From Mesotaenium endlicherianum (taxonomy: Eukaryota; Streptophyta; Zygnematophyceae; Zygnematales; Mesotaeniaceae): a stretch of DNA of 44,931 bases. The DNA is taken from assembly GCA_009602735.1 (NCBI GenBank), contig WELA01002318.1, forward strand, positions 193,535-238,465. Reading direction: 5' to 3'. The stretch's first letter is position 1; each line of letters starts with the position of its first letter. This document shows positions 18,053 to 29,023 of this stretch, piece after piece. The notes below the pieces were generated by a model. That model did not search any database, was not told the origin of the DNA, and saw only the letters and a list, made by a program, of their open reading frames with translations. Both the position numbers and the translations under genes were made by a program.

Positions 18053-19804
18053 AACATACTATCCTTTGGAGCCTACACAAGGGGACAACAAAAGTCAAGC
18101 AGAGAGTGAGATATTTGAGCTACCTGACGACTCGTGGCAAGCGCAGACGTCGGAAGACAAAAGGTCACAAGACTTCTTTAACTGTGAGACCTCTTATAGC
18201 AAGCGATATTATGTTTGAGAGTTGGACAGATGGCAAAATGCTTGGTCTAAAGTTAGAAAGTTCTGGTCACCAGTTAAGACGATTGGTGACAAAAAGGATG
18301 AGAATCCTAAAACCAAAATGTCGCTAAATTGCTTAAGCAAACGAATTGATAAGAACTCCCTTACTTATGAGAATTCCTAGTTACGGAATACTTGCGTACC
18401 GGTCCAAGAGCATCGGATTATACCACATAATTTCACGTGCTTTAAAAGTACCAAAAGAACGCGTCTAAGAAACGTGAAAAGAAATCTTTGACAAGTATAT
18501 AATGCTGATATCATCTCCTTTTTTCTATCACTTTCTGCTTGTAGCAAATTGATACCTCTACCACTGGCAATCAAACGCGCTCGAGGTTTTGAAGTAATGT
18601 GGAAGTTATGAAGCTTTTTCTCTTTACTAAAAATCTTGGAAAATAGAAATACGCGCGTATTTTCATCATACACGTATAACTTTAATATGTTTTTATTATA
18701 CTAATACTTTGTATTCGTATTCCATCACTGGGTGAAGAGTTTGAGGAGATATAATGAACATATGTCTTTGAGAGGATCCGGGAAGATGCCTCATACTCGC
18801 AGCCTGTGTCATTTATAATTTGGTTCAGTTATTGACTGATGACGCTTTGTTGCTTATTGACAGTTTCAAAAGGATGAAAACCTCACTTTGGAATAGGCGT
18901 TAAAAGAGCAAAAGCGAGCTACAATTCTAACATTCAGGAAGAAGTTGTGAAAGTGAAACTAGCTGCTCTGCTGATAAGAGGAGTGGTAAAATCCACCCCT
19001 TTTTTTGCGTCATGCATGACTGTCTTAACAGGTACATTGTCTGTGGCGTTAAAGCAATTGGAGGAAATTTGAAAGAAACACGCGGTCGTTAAAAGTACTT
19101 TGAAGCCTTGAGAGGAAGAGTAGATGGATTATTTACTTAATTGACAAAGATGCTGTGCGGAGTCCTGTATCTGATTCTGTCATGGCCATTTAAATGACTG
19201 CTGAATTTAGGCATACAGGCGCAACATTGACTGGATACCAAAAGGAGAATAGAAGTTGGGGACGACCAGCTAAGCCCTACCCATTGCTTGCGTTAAGTTT
19301 ATAAGCTCCTTGAAGCATGCTTTCCAAAGAATAGCAATGACAAGGTCCATCAAAATTTCAATATTGCTCGTCGCATTATGCAAAGTGTAGCCCGTATATA
19401 TACATGTGTGTATATACTCTTACGAACTATGCATTTATGGGATGCAATAATGCAAACTATAGCTCATATGTATACACGCATGCAGATACTCAAATAAGCT
19501 TGCAATATTGTGAAGCATCAAGTCATAATTTAGATAAATGCATTCATATATTACTTAATATGCTTGCACGCGATAAAGTGAGTTGGTCGTCTAATATGTT
19601 ACAATACACAATTGTATACGAGTTACAAACTAATGCAAAACATTGAGCTATAATGTATACATACATACACATCACTACGCTCTTTGTTACTTGCCAAATG
19701 ACAAACCAACATATGGTACATCCTTAATATACCATATACACAAGCAATCACGACCACCAAAATTGTAACGATATTTAGTAATCTAATAAAAGCCAAATAT
19801 GTGG
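18053..19804. other. Degenerate sequence next to the TRIM; no gene called
   Basis: Several short plus-strand frames between about 18050 and 18360 have a protein-like composition but are broken by stops (for example at the TGA after SYSKRYYV near 18216-18218). They may be remnants of an old coding region that I cannot identify. The part after 18700 shows nothing definite. Confidence 0.3.
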
Positions 19805-20035
19805 ATTGTTACAATATGGCCAGATAAAAATGTAGGCGAATAGCAATTCGGAATGATGGGAGATGGTTGTGGGCTTGGTTAGCAAATGTCGTGCCAACAA
19901 GGCCAACTCTTGGCAAGGTGGTGCAATCGCATTGTTGTTGAATTGTAAACTCATTCCACATATACATGCTAGAGCAGCTAATCGAGTTTGACATTTGAAA
20001 ATGAGGACTCTCTGTATAATTTTACTGTGAAAAGG
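19805..20035 (+). mobile_element. LTR fragment of the chromovirus family
   Basis: It matches the middle of the family LTR (GCAATTCGGAATGATGGGAG, then GTAAACTCATTCCA, then a block resembling GAGTTCGGCATTCGGAAACG), in plus orientation. Both ends are missing. Confidence 0.6.
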
Positions 20036-20147
20036 TGTACGAGCTGCACCACTTCAACCACAGCAAGGGAGAGACGATTTGCATGATGCACCGCCACTTG
20101 GCCCACCTATGCAAAGATTCGGGTATCGTCATTTACCGTGAGGCCGC
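20036..20147 (+). pseudogene. 5' piece of a decayed zinc-knuckle gene split by copy 1
   Basis: An open frame reads VYELHHFNHSKGETICMM and continues to the sequence YREA at the insertion site. It resumes after the element at 29029 (AEIFLQAIKQHL). See the larger piece at 29024-29473. The protein family is not recognised; a gag-like or transposon protein is possible because the C-terminal piece has a CCHC knuckle. Confidence 0.55.
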
Positions 20148-20868
20148 TGAAATGAATCGACTTATCAAATAGGCGATTAACAATTAATAAAGATCTTTAT
20201 ATCAGCAAGTAATCTTTATGGTATTTTCCGTTAACTGGTCTAACGGCAAAGGACAACACACTAGCAGTGAATAATACTCGTAAGTCAAATGCAAGTAAAC
20301 CAGCATCAATAATGCAATCAGTAAACCCATACATAAGCAAGGTTGGAAGACAGTGCGTATCAATGGCTTCTTGCCTTGGATTCAGATCTCTCTCAGTAAG
20401 CTGTAACCAGAGAGTTGGCCTCGTTTTCGAATGCCGAACTCGAGAGCAATGCCTAGCATATGTACATGGAATGAGTATACTGTTCAACGGTCAGTGCGAT
20501 GGCACCGCCTACCCGGGAGTTAACCACGTTGGTAGAACCTCGGTTAACCAAATCCACCGCCATCTCCCATCATCCCGAATCGCCATCCATCATAGGGATA
20601 TCATCTGGCCATTCATCTAGCATACCACACTTAGATGCATATCAAGGCAGTTCGCTGCTACCGAGTACGGAAGTCAGCTGGCTGTCAAAGAATGTGTCAG
20701 CAAGCTGACTTAAGGTGACCTCAGCCTGCTACTTCCGGCCGAGTCATTAAACTGATATTAAATATAAAGTCCAGCAAACTGATCATAAATTGAAGTTCAG
20801 CAAGCTGAACTTATATAACTAAATTATTTAAATGAATATTATATCAACCAATATACTGATTCACTACA
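20148..20868 (-). repeat. 3' LTR of copy 1
   Basis: 721 bp, starting TGAAATGAATCGACTTATC and ending ATTCACTACA on the plus strand. It is the same length as its partner at 28303-29023 with scattered substitutions. Confidence 0.93.
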
Positions 20869-20903
20869 ATCCCTCCAACTTATCATGTTGTCGCCTCGAC
20901 AAC
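20869..20903 (-). promoter_or_regulatory. Polypurine tract and hairpin of copy 1
   Basis: Read on the minus strand, a palindrome GTTGTCGAGGCGACAAC (20887-20903) is followed by AAGTTGGAGGGAT abutting the 3' LTR. This is the expected plus-strand primer site; the hairpin next to it recurs in copy 2. Confidence 0.75.
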
Positions 20904-20953
20904 ACTCACACTAATAACAGCGTGCTGTCCCTCTCGTCCCCAGCCTACTGCCC

Positions 20954-22621
20954 TTAGGAGGGAGATGTCCCTGAGGCCCTAAACTGAGGGGAGCCAGACC
21001 TCCTCCTGTCTTGGGGTCTTCTGAAGCCTGTCAGAGAAGGAGGTTCCGTGTAAGGACCCGGCGGCGAACGCAATAACTGGGCTGTTTCCTCCTGCATTGC
21101 CTGAAACTGAAGGGAGGCAGCCTTCTCCTGGGCAGCCCTCAAGCTGACAGGTACGTATACCGGCATCCCAGAAGGATGTTGCATGACATGAGCCAAGGGT
21201 ACATGCCCTCTCTGCGAGGGAGATGCTGGCAGGCCTCTGGCTATCTCTCGAGCAGCCCTCCTGTCTGCCCTGTCTGACTGGGTCTCCTTGCCTGGAGATG
21301 GGCTCTGTCCTCTGGCAGTCCCCAGCCAAGTGATATCCTCCTCTTCAGCGAGTTGCTGCAGGGCCAACCCCGTCTTCTCCCTTATAGGGGATGTGGCAGG
21401 CGTCAGGATCACGGCGGGGCTAGTGTCCTCCTCCTCGCCTTCCTCCTCGTCTTCCTCTGACTCCTCCTCCTCGCCGTCCCCGGGTTCCTCTGAGACTTCT
21501 GGGGTCTCTTCTGTCAGCTGCTCCAGCTCTTCCCGAGAAAAAGAATATCCTACTGACCTTCCCCTTTTGGGTGCTGGTGGGGGCTGCTGAGTCCGGACCG
21601 CATAGAGGTCCTTTTCCCCCTGCTTACTTGCCCATTTGGCATAAGCGTGCTTCCCTTTGGAGAATGACTCTCGGGCCCTGCTTCTGTCCCCCTGCATCTC
21701 CTGGCTCATGCAGTCTCTGACTCCATCCAATCTTGGGTCCCAAGCCGCAATGTGAGGGGGCAATACTATGTTCCCCTTTAGGTCTGTCAGGAAATCCTCA
21801 TCCGTCGCCCTGACTTTCTGCTGGTCCCTCATGTTGATGGTCATTCACCGCCAATCGGTGGGCTTTTGGAAGAAGGCAGGGTCTGTCCTTTTAAGAGTAC
21901 AAGGCTACCAGTGCCCTGCAAAGTCTAGCTGACTGGTTGCCCTGGCCAAGAATTCCCAGCTCCTCCTCTCCACCTCGTTGTGCATGGCCTTGAACCTGTC
22001 ATGGGGTGTTGAGTCCTTGAAGCTGTCCGCGTCCATGGGGATCATCCTGATGACCCTATCTTCCCCCCAGATACCAGGAATCGAGACAGCCCCTGCTTCG
22101 TTCACCTGGGCCATTGCCTTGGCCTCTCTGACCGTATATCCTACCATCCTGGCGTAATCGTGGTAGAGGAGGAGCCCTGTGCCGACCTCTATATACTTGT
22201 CAAAGTTTTCGGATGTCTCCCCTTCCCTCTGGAGGATTTCCTTCTGCGACTCACTGCGACTTCTCTGGGCATACTTGAAGGCCTCCTCCAGTAGATCAAA
22301 GCCCTTGCCCAGCACTGTGTAGCGGTAGCTGCTGATTCTCCTCTGTTCTTCTTCTTCAGCCTGCTGCTTCCGCTTCTCCTCAGCTTGCCTCTCCTCCTCT
22401 GCTTTCTTGGCCTCCTCTGCAGCTTTTCTGTCCATTTCTTCCTGCCTCAGTCTGGCCTGTTCCTCCTCCTCCTTCTTCTTCTGTGCCTCCCGCTGTTGTT
22501 GGAGTCGTTGTGATTCCCGAGCGGAGATGGAAGATGATTCGATGTCTCCACGGAATTGCAAGTATTCTGCATGTGCCTCTTCCGCCCTTCTCTTCCTCTT
22601 GAGTTCCGACTTTTGAGTCAT
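20954..22621 (-). pseudogene. Third ORF (env position) of copy 1, broken by two stops
   Basis: Read from ATG at 22621, this is 556 codons including the terminal stop. It is interrupted by TAG at 21905-21907 and TGA at 21845-21847, the latter where copy 2 has TGG (Trp); the frame is otherwise open. The N-terminus is a long charged coiled coil (KKKEEEEQARLRQEEMDRK...). The core shares with copy 2 motifs such as YRYTV, DYARMVGYT, NEVERRSWE, LPPHIAAWDPRL, FSKGKHA and GMPVYV; an acidic run is near the middle. Overall likeness to the copy 2 protein is only moderate (perhaps half of residues by eye), whereas gag is identical. No signal peptide or membrane segment is visible, so it is not an obvious envelope protein. 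Function unknown. Confidence 0.75.
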
Positions 22622-22655
22622 CCTGCTCAATCATAAACACAATGCAGTTAGTGAA
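22622..22655 (-). promoter_or_regulatory. Putative 3' splice site before ORF3, copy 1
   Basis: Minus strand: a CACTAAC branch-like motif, then about 24 nt, then GAGCAG|G directly followed by the ORF3 ATG (22621). The same arrangement occurs in copy 2 although surrounding sequence differs. Confidence 0.6.
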
Positions 22656-22882
22656 GTCATGATATTTTGCCGCTACTGAGTGCCCTTGATGAAGAGGAAC
22701 GCGATCGGGAGAGTTCCTAGTGTGGAATACCTGGTGTGAGTGAATATAAGGGAAAATTGAGTTAGAGAGCAAGTGAGTGTGAGCGCAGGTTGAGTGTGTA
22801 ATATGGTGATCAGAGAATACCACTCCCTCCAACTTAATTTTAAAGGTGGGCTGCCTGTCACAACTATCACTAACTGTCACAT

Positions 22883-22918
22883 CCCCCTCCAACTTATATG
22901 GAGACAGGACCGCCTGTC
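22883..22918 (-). promoter_or_regulatory. Second polypurine-like motif and hairpin after pol, copy 1
   Basis: On the minus strand the hairpin GACAGGCGGTCCTGTC (22903-22918) is followed by AAGTTGGAGGGGG (22882-22894), a repeat of the purine tract beside the 3' LTR. A further CCCTCCAACTT occurs near 22824. The ORF3 module thus lies between two hairpin-plus-purine-tract units. Confidence 0.6.
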
Positions 22919-23149
22919 ACCTTCCCGTGTCAACTGAAATGACTGTTATGAAGGTGCCCCAGCCGCCCGAAGGTGGAACCATTTCAACGCTCCTTTGGCA
23001 TTGGTCAGCTGATCTTTAAATTCCCAAGTGTCCCCAGAGGCATCGTAACCCTTCCATCGGATGCGATACTTCATGACATATTTAGACGATCGACGGACCG
23101 AGCGAGCGTCTAAAATCTCATCGACCTCATATTCCTCAGGATCGCCGTC

Positions 23150-23529
23150 NNNNNNNNNNNNNNNNNNNNNNNNNNNNNNNNNNNNNNNNNNNNNNNNNNN
23201 NNNNNNNNNNNNNNNNNNNNNNNNNNNNNNNNNNNNNNNNNNNNNNNNNNNNNNNNNNNNNNNNNNNNNNNNNNNNNNNNNNNNNNNNNNNNNNNNNNNN
23301 NNNNNNNNNNNNNNNNNNNNNNNNNNNNNNNNNNNNNNNNNNNNNNNNNNNNNNNNNNNNNNNNNNNNNNNNNNNNNNNNNNNNNNNNNNNNNNNNNNNN
23401 NNNNNNNNNNNNNNNNNNNNNNNNNNNNNNNNNNNNNNNNNNNNNNNNNNNNNNNNNNNNNNNNNNNNNNNNNNNNNNNNNNNNNNNNNNNNNNNNNNNN
23501 NNNNNNNNNNNNNNNNNNNNNNNNNNNNN
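23150..23529. other. Assembly gap of 380 N in pol
   Basis: The homologous interval in copy 2 (32454-32774) is 321 bp, so the N length is probably an estimate. It lies in repeated sequence. Confidence 0.95.
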
Positions 23530-26500
23530 GTTTCGTTGGGCTTTTGACAGGGTGTCGGCAAACTCCTGAGTTAACTGGAGGGAGACCGGGTTGTCAATCC
23601 CTTGCGGGTCAGTTAAAGACTCCCCCACTACATCTGAAGGAGACTTAGGGACTCTACCCAGGCTGAGTTCAAAAGGAGTCTTGCCCGTTGACGTGTGCAC
23701 CGCACTGTTGACCGCAAACTGAATTTGAGGCAACAGGTCATCCCAATTATCTTGTTTTTGGTTAATATATGCTCTCAGCACCTCCTGCAGAACTCGGTTA
23801 GTTCTTTCAGTCTGCCCATCAGTTTGAGGGTGGTTTGCTGTGCTGAGAAGCTGTTTGACCCTCATTAACCCCATTAAAGCTCTCCAGAACTTAGAGGTAA
23901 ATTTGGAGTCTCTGTTTGAGATGATATTAGAAGGGAGCCCATGTTGGCATACTACATGGTTGTAGAACTGTCTCGCTGTTTCGAGTGCAGTCACTTTGAC
24001 AGTTGTGGGGATAAAAATGACCATTTTTGTCAGTTTATCCACGACTACCAGTATTGAATCATGCCCATTGGCAGTTCTTGGTAGTGAGACCACCCAGTCC
24101 ATGGATATAGTTTCCCAGCGTCCAGCTGGGATGGGCAGCGGTTGCAAGAGACCTCCGGGTGGTGTGTGCCGAGACTTATTTCTCTGACACTGGTCACAGG
24201 ACTTGACATATTTCAAGACCTCCCGGGGTAACCCCTCCCAATGATAATGTTTTGCCAGTTTGCCAACAGTTTTGGCCTGCCCCAAATGTCCACCCAGGAA
24301 ACTGTCATGCGCTTGACTCAGTAAGAGAGACCGTATTTCCAAGTTATTAGGAATGACCAGCTTCAGCCTGCCTGAAGTGGTTTCAGTCACCCAGACCCCT
24401 CCCTTAAGCTTATACCCGAGTGCAGTAGCACGACACACACCAGTAGTGGAGCTGGGCTCAAATGTTGGGTTAGAAAGGTAGGCTTTTCTAAATTGTTCTA
24501 GGAAGGACTTTTTCACCTTTAGTGAAGTGAGTGCACACAGGACTTTATCTACAGCATGCTGACTAAAGTTCTTTGCTTGCAAGTCAGGTGTTCAAGAGAG
24601 TGCATCAGCAGGATTTAACGTCCCCGGTTTGTAGTCGATCTGGACTTGGAACTGCTCCAGCATCTGGCTCCAGCGGTTCTCCCTCCTCGACAGCTTGGAC
24701 TTCTTCTGAAAGTGGGTCAGAGCTAGATGATCTGTAATCACCTTAAAAGCTTTACCATGTAAGTATGCTCTCTACTATTTGAGTACATGAATGATAGCTA
24801 GCAGCTCTTTATCATGCACTGAGTAATTAATCTCCGCTGGATTAAATTTCATAGACTCATACAACACAGGATGCCACTCCTGCCGTACCTTACCATCCTT
24901 TGTGGTTTAGTCAGCAGGCTGCAACAAAACAGCACCCATGGAAAAGTCAGAGGCATCAGTAACCACCTGCACCGGTTTGCTGGGGTCATACACGGCTAGC
25001 ACCGGGGCAGAACAAAGGGCATCTTTAAGGGTCCGGAAGGCAGCCTGCTGCTCTTCCCCCCACACATACCCACTGTCTTTCTTAGTAAGGTCAGTCAGTT
25101 TACTGGCCTTTGTGGAATAATTCTCAATAAATCTCCTATAGTAGTTAGCCAACCCGAGGAAGGATCTGTCTTCAGAGACAGACTGTGGTACTGGCCAGTC
25201 CCTTATGGTCTGGACATTCTTAGGATCCACGCTGATGCCCTTTTTACTAACAATGTGGCCTAAGAATTCAATACTGTCTTTAAAGAAATCACACTTGCTC
25301 ATTTTAGCATATAAGTGATTCGTTCTCAGAGTGTCTAGGACTGTCTTTAAGTGTTCAGCGTGCTGAGCTTCATCTTTAGAGAAAATTAAAATATCATCCA
25401 GGAAAACTTGCACAAACTTATCCAAATAAGGTCTGAAAATGTCATTCATAGCACCCATAAAGGTAGCAGGAGCATTAGTCAGTCCAAATGGCATCACGTT
25501 GAACTCATAGTGTCCATAACGTGTGCGGAAAGCAGTCTTGTGTTCATCCCCCTCAGCAATTCTGATTTGATGATAACCACTCTTGAGATCTATCTTACTG
25601 AACACCTTAGCGCCAGACAGGGTATCAAGCAAGTCCTCGATTCTGGGTAAAGCATACTTGTTCTTTACTGTAATTCTGTTCAGGGCTCTGTAATCCACAC
25701 ACATCCGCATACTGCCATCCTTTTTCTTAACAAATAGGATAGGTGCGCCGTACGGTGATTTACTGGGAGAAATGTAACCATTTTCCTCCAGCTCTGCAAT
25801 CTGTGTTTTCAACTCCTCGCTCTCCAAATAAGACAAGCCATAAGTGCGTTGCCAGGGTGGCTGGCTACCAGGTAATAGATCAATCCTATGATCTACTTCC
25901 CTTTTAGGGGGTAGTCCTGGAGGCATGTTAAACACATCAGTGTACTGAGCAACAATTTTTGCAGCAGTAGGGTGCTCCGGAGGGCTTACCTTTTTCTCAA
26001 CCACTTCTTCAGGTTGAGGAGGTACCTCTCTTAGCAGCAGACAGAACATTCTGTCTTCCTTCTGGTTCCAGCTTTTGACGAACTCCATTGCATTCAGCAA
26101 CTTGCATCCTTCTGGAAGCCTCTTCTTTTCCTTCATTTGCCATCCACACAGGACAAGAGGAAGAGCACTGGTGGGTGCCAAGTCAGTCTGCCCATCACTG
26201 GCTCCTCTCACTTTAACTGTACCTCTGCTCCAACACACTTCAGCTTGATGTCTATTAAGCCAGGACCTGCCTAGCACGAGATCATAAAAGCCAGTGTTGA
26301 GTACCTCAAATGTAAGCGTTTCAGTTAGAACTGCAATGCCAGAACCTAACTGGACCTCAATAGGCTTGGTTATAACTCCTCCCGGGATACTTGAGGCATC
26401 TCCAAGGAATATTTTTCTATTCCCTTGGGTGACAGTAGGCAGCCTTAGCCGCTTAACTAAGTCCTTGTGAATAAAAGTATGTGACGCCCCTCCGTCAACA

Positions 26501-26772
26501 AATGCCCTCACCTTCCTACCTGCAATCATGCAATGCAGTAGGATAGGGGGGACTGTCTTTTCCTGACTTTCGCATTGTTCTCCTGACGTAGCAAAGAAAT
26601 GTTGGACATCAGGTGGAACAAGAGCATCCAGAGTGTGCACTCTCTGGACGTCTATATTACTGATGGTCTCCTTTATCTGTTTGTCAGGCATGCATAGTGA
26701 ATCCAGTTCAGCAGGACCCATAATACCTGCTACGAGGGCAGCTAGTGACGACTCACTATCTCTAGCATCCTC

Positions 26773-26814
26773 ACAGTCAGTAGACTGGATTACTGACTGT
26801 TGCTGTCTTTTAAA
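26773..26814 (-). promoter_or_regulatory. -1 ribosomal frameshift signal at the gag-pol junction, copy 1
   Basis: In the gag frame the codons CCT TTA AAA contain the slippery heptamer T TTA AAA (26814-26808). After a 7-nt spacer comes a perfect 10-bp inverted repeat ACAGTCAGTA/TACTGACTGT (26800-26791 and 26782-26773) with an 8-nt loop. The gag stop TAA is 15 nt beyond the heptamer. Pol is open in the -1 frame from 26837, so slippage joins Gag to Pol. Confidence 0.85.
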
Positions 26815-28268
26815 GGCTGGTCTTTTCTCTCGACCTTAGGCAGGTGCTTGACCGGACACTGTTCTCTGTAGTGGCCTTTCTGCTGACAATGGTAGCAAGT
26901 AGATTTTGCTGAGGCTGGTCTCGGCTTAGTCCTACCACCACCCCTTCCATAGCCACCTCGAGAGGGACCACCTCTACCTCTAGACTGAATAGCATTGTAC
27001 TCATACTCATATTCATCACCCTGATTATCCTCAGCCTGGTCTCCTTCAACTGCATTGTAGGAACCGTGGGGCTTTTTGACAATCTTAGACACCAAAGCGT
27101 TACTCTGGCGCTTGTGATTGAACTGCTGCTGATCCCAGGCGTCAGCATCCTGGATCAAGTCAGCCAGTTTCTCATACTTTTTCTCAGCAAAATGACCAGA
27201 GACCTCGGATTTCAAGCCATACCTGAAGTATGCTATCCTATACCGTTCTGGCAAATCAGGCTGCTTCATCATGTTCTCTTGGAACTTTTGAGCAAACTCA
27301 GCAACTGAAGTGGTCTGCTTCAGTGTCAGGGAGATCATCGCATAGATAGCTTTCTCCTGCTGGTTGATGACATCAAACTTCTCATGCAACTTCTCGACAA
27401 ACTCTACCCACGTAGGGTCACCGAGTTGCCGAGCCTTACGCTCTTCCTTCCAGTAAAGCCACCAGTCTGCGGCACTGCCTTTCAGTAGCGCACCGGTGTG
27501 CCTGACCTTCTCGTAATCTTGCAGTTCTGGGTAGTTCTCCAGCCACTGCTCAACATCCGCGAGAAACTTGATCAGGTAATATTTTCTGTTTCCCTCAGGA
27601 TCATAGTCCTGGGGAGGTTTCGGCTTGGGCTTACTAGGCCCTCGGCCACCACCACTAGTGGTGTGAGACCCCAGTTGGTCTCTGTCCCGGAGTAGGGACA
27701 TTATGATTCTTTTGTCCTCCTGCTGGGACTGATACATGGTCGCCATTTGCGACTGCATCTGAACGAACAATGCTCCCAAGTCTACATTTTGGGGTGGTAG
27801 ATTAGCAAATGCAGCAGCAGCATTGGCATCTACTCGCTGAGTAGTGTCCTCAACAATCCCTCTTGCTCCTGCAGCAGCAATTCCTGCCGCATTCAGCCGG
27901 TCACGTATTTGACCTAGGGGTACATTGAGTTGTACGGCAGGAGGTGGGTTCAGAACATTGGCCCTTGATGCCATAAGTTCTTCAACAGTGCGCTCGTCAG
28001 CTGGCTGTCCTTCCCTCCTTTGTATATCTTCAGCGGCCTTTGCTACTTGTTCAGCTTCTAGTCTGGCTATCTCCTCCTCAGCTTGCTGAGCTGCGACTGA
28101 GGCAATAGCAGCTGCCTCATCTGCAGCCTCCCTAGCTGCAGTATCCGCTACTGCTTCCGAATAGGTACGGTTTCCCGCTACATGGCTTTCCGCCTGGTTT
28201 TCGACATTCTCGTTATCCTGGTTCTCCATGTCTCGGGAGTTGCTAGTTTGAGACCTTGTCCTTACCAT
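26790..28268 (-). CDS. gag: gag of copy 1
   Basis: A 492-residue protein starting [10 protein letters not shown]. The N-terminal third is Ala/Glu-rich and probably coiled ([20 protein letters not shown]). A retrotransposon Gag capsid-like domain lies at about residues 235-370 ([30 protein letters not shown]). A Gly/Arg-rich stretch precedes a CCHC zinc knuckle [14 protein letters not shown] at 458-471. It would form the cytoplasmic particle and package RNA. The protein is identical to that of copy 2 over its full length. The stop lies just after the frameshift site. Confidence 0.93.
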   Translation of the reverse strand: MVRTRSQTSNSRDMENQDNENVENQAESHVAGNRTYSEAVADTAAREAADEAAAIASVAAQQAEEEIARLEAEQVAKAAEDIQRREGQPADERTVEELMASRANVLNPPPAVQLNVPLGQIRDRLNAAGIAAAGARGIVEDTTQRVDANAAAAFANLPPQNVDLGALFVQMQSQMATMYQSQQEDKRIIMSLLRDRDQLGSHTTSGGGRGPSKPKPKPPQDYDPEGNRKYYLIKFLADVEQWLENYPELQDYEKVRHTGALLKGSAADWWLYWKEERKARQLGDPTWVEFVEKLHEKFDVINQQEKAIYAMISLTLKQTTSVAEFAQKFQENMMKQPDLPERYRIAYFRYGLKSEVSGHFAEKKYEKLADLIQDADAWDQQQFNHKRQSNALVSKIVKKPHGSYNAVEGDQAEDNQGDEYEYEYNAIQSRGRGGPSRGGYGRGGGRTKPRPASAKSTCYHCQQKGHYREQCPVKHLPKVERKDQPLKDSNSQ

Positions 28269-28289
28269 ACAAAGAAGACTGTGATAACT

Positions 28290-28301
28290 GCTCCGATACC
28301 A
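28290..28301 (-). promoter_or_regulatory. Primer-binding site of copy 1 (initiator tRNA-Met type)
   Basis: TGGTATCGGAGC on the minus strand, one base after the 5' LTR; one mismatch from the common plant chromovirus site TGGTATCAGAGC. Confidence 0.85.
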
Positions 28302-28302
28302 C

Positions 28303-29023
28303 TGAAATGAATCGACTTACCAAATAGGCGATTAACAATTAATAAAGATCTTTATATCAGCAAGTAATCTTTATGGTATTTTTCGTTAACTGGTATAACG
28401 GCAAAGGACAACACACTAGCAGTGAATAATACTCGTAAGTCAAATGCGAGTAAACTAGCATCAATAATGCAAATCAGTAAACTCATACATAAGCAAGGTT
28501 AGAAGACAGTGCGTATCAATGGCTTCTCGCCTTGGATTCAGATCTCTCTCAGTAAGCTGTACAAGAGAGTTGGCCTCGTTTCCGAATGCCGAACTCGAGA
28601 GCAATGCCTAGCATATGTACATGGAATGAGTTTACTGTTCAACGGCCAGTGCGATGGCACCGCCTACCCGGGAGTTAACCACGTTGGTAGGACCTCGGTT
28701 AACCAAATCCACCGCCATCTCCCATCATCCCGAATAGCCATCCATCATGGGGATGTCATCTGGCAATTCATCTAGCATATCACACTTAGATGCATATCGA
28801 GGCAGTTCGCTGCAACCGAGTACGGAAGTCAGCTGGCTGTCAAAGAATGTGTCAGCAAGCTGACTTAAGGTGACCTCAGCCTGCTACTTCCGGCCGAGTC
28901 ATTAAACTGATATTAAATGTAAAGTCCAGCAGACTGATCATTAACTAGAGATCAGCAGGCTGAACTTATTTAACTATATAATTTAAATGAATATTATATC
29001 AACCAATATACTGATTCATTACA
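28303..29023 (-). repeat. 5' LTR of copy 1
   Basis: 721 bp, TGAAATGAATCGACTTACC to ATTCATTACA on the plus strand. Near the end (minus strand) it contains TATAAAGATC and, about 36 nt later, the donor-like GGTAAGTC (28321-28314). Contains a 5-bp-flanked boundary with GCCGC at 29024-29028. Confidence 0.93.

Larger units (their letters stand above)
22946..26837 (-). pseudogene. pol: pol of copy 1 (protease, RT, RNase H, integrase, chromodomain), inactivated
   Basis: Same domain order as the intact copy at 32250-36082. The frame is broken by TAA (24907-24909), two adjacent TAG codons (24772-24777) and TGA (24592-24594). A 380-base N gap covers the end of integrase and the start of the chromodomain region; the remaining chromodomain end ([15 protein letters not shown]) stops at 22946. 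In the integrase D,D(35)E triad the second Asp (SDRDSKF in copy 2) is Asn (codon 23914-23916), which should abolish strand transfer. Bases upstream of 25359 are identical to copy 2; downstream substitutions appear about every 20-30 bases. Confidence 0.9.
20148..29023 (-). mobile_element. Ty3/gypsy chromovirus, copy 1 (inactivated, full length)
   Basis: The 8876-bp element has two 721-bp LTRs with TG...CA ends (TGTARTGAAT...ATTCATTTCA on the minus strand) and a perfect 5-bp target-site duplication GCCGC (20143-20147 and 29024-29028). Order on the minus strand: 5' LTR, primer-binding site, gag, pol with chromodomain, a third ORF, polypurine tract, 3' LTR. A 380-base N gap (23150-23529) lies in pol. 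Stops in pol and ORF3 and a changed integrase active-site residue show it cannot act by itself. It is almost identical to copy 2 in U5, gag and early pol but strongly diverged in the third ORF. Confidence 0.95.

Noticed and set aside
18540-18600. tRNA-like or SINE promoter motif (GTGGTAGAGG on the minus strand)
   Set aside because: No matching B box or cloverleaf could be found nearby.
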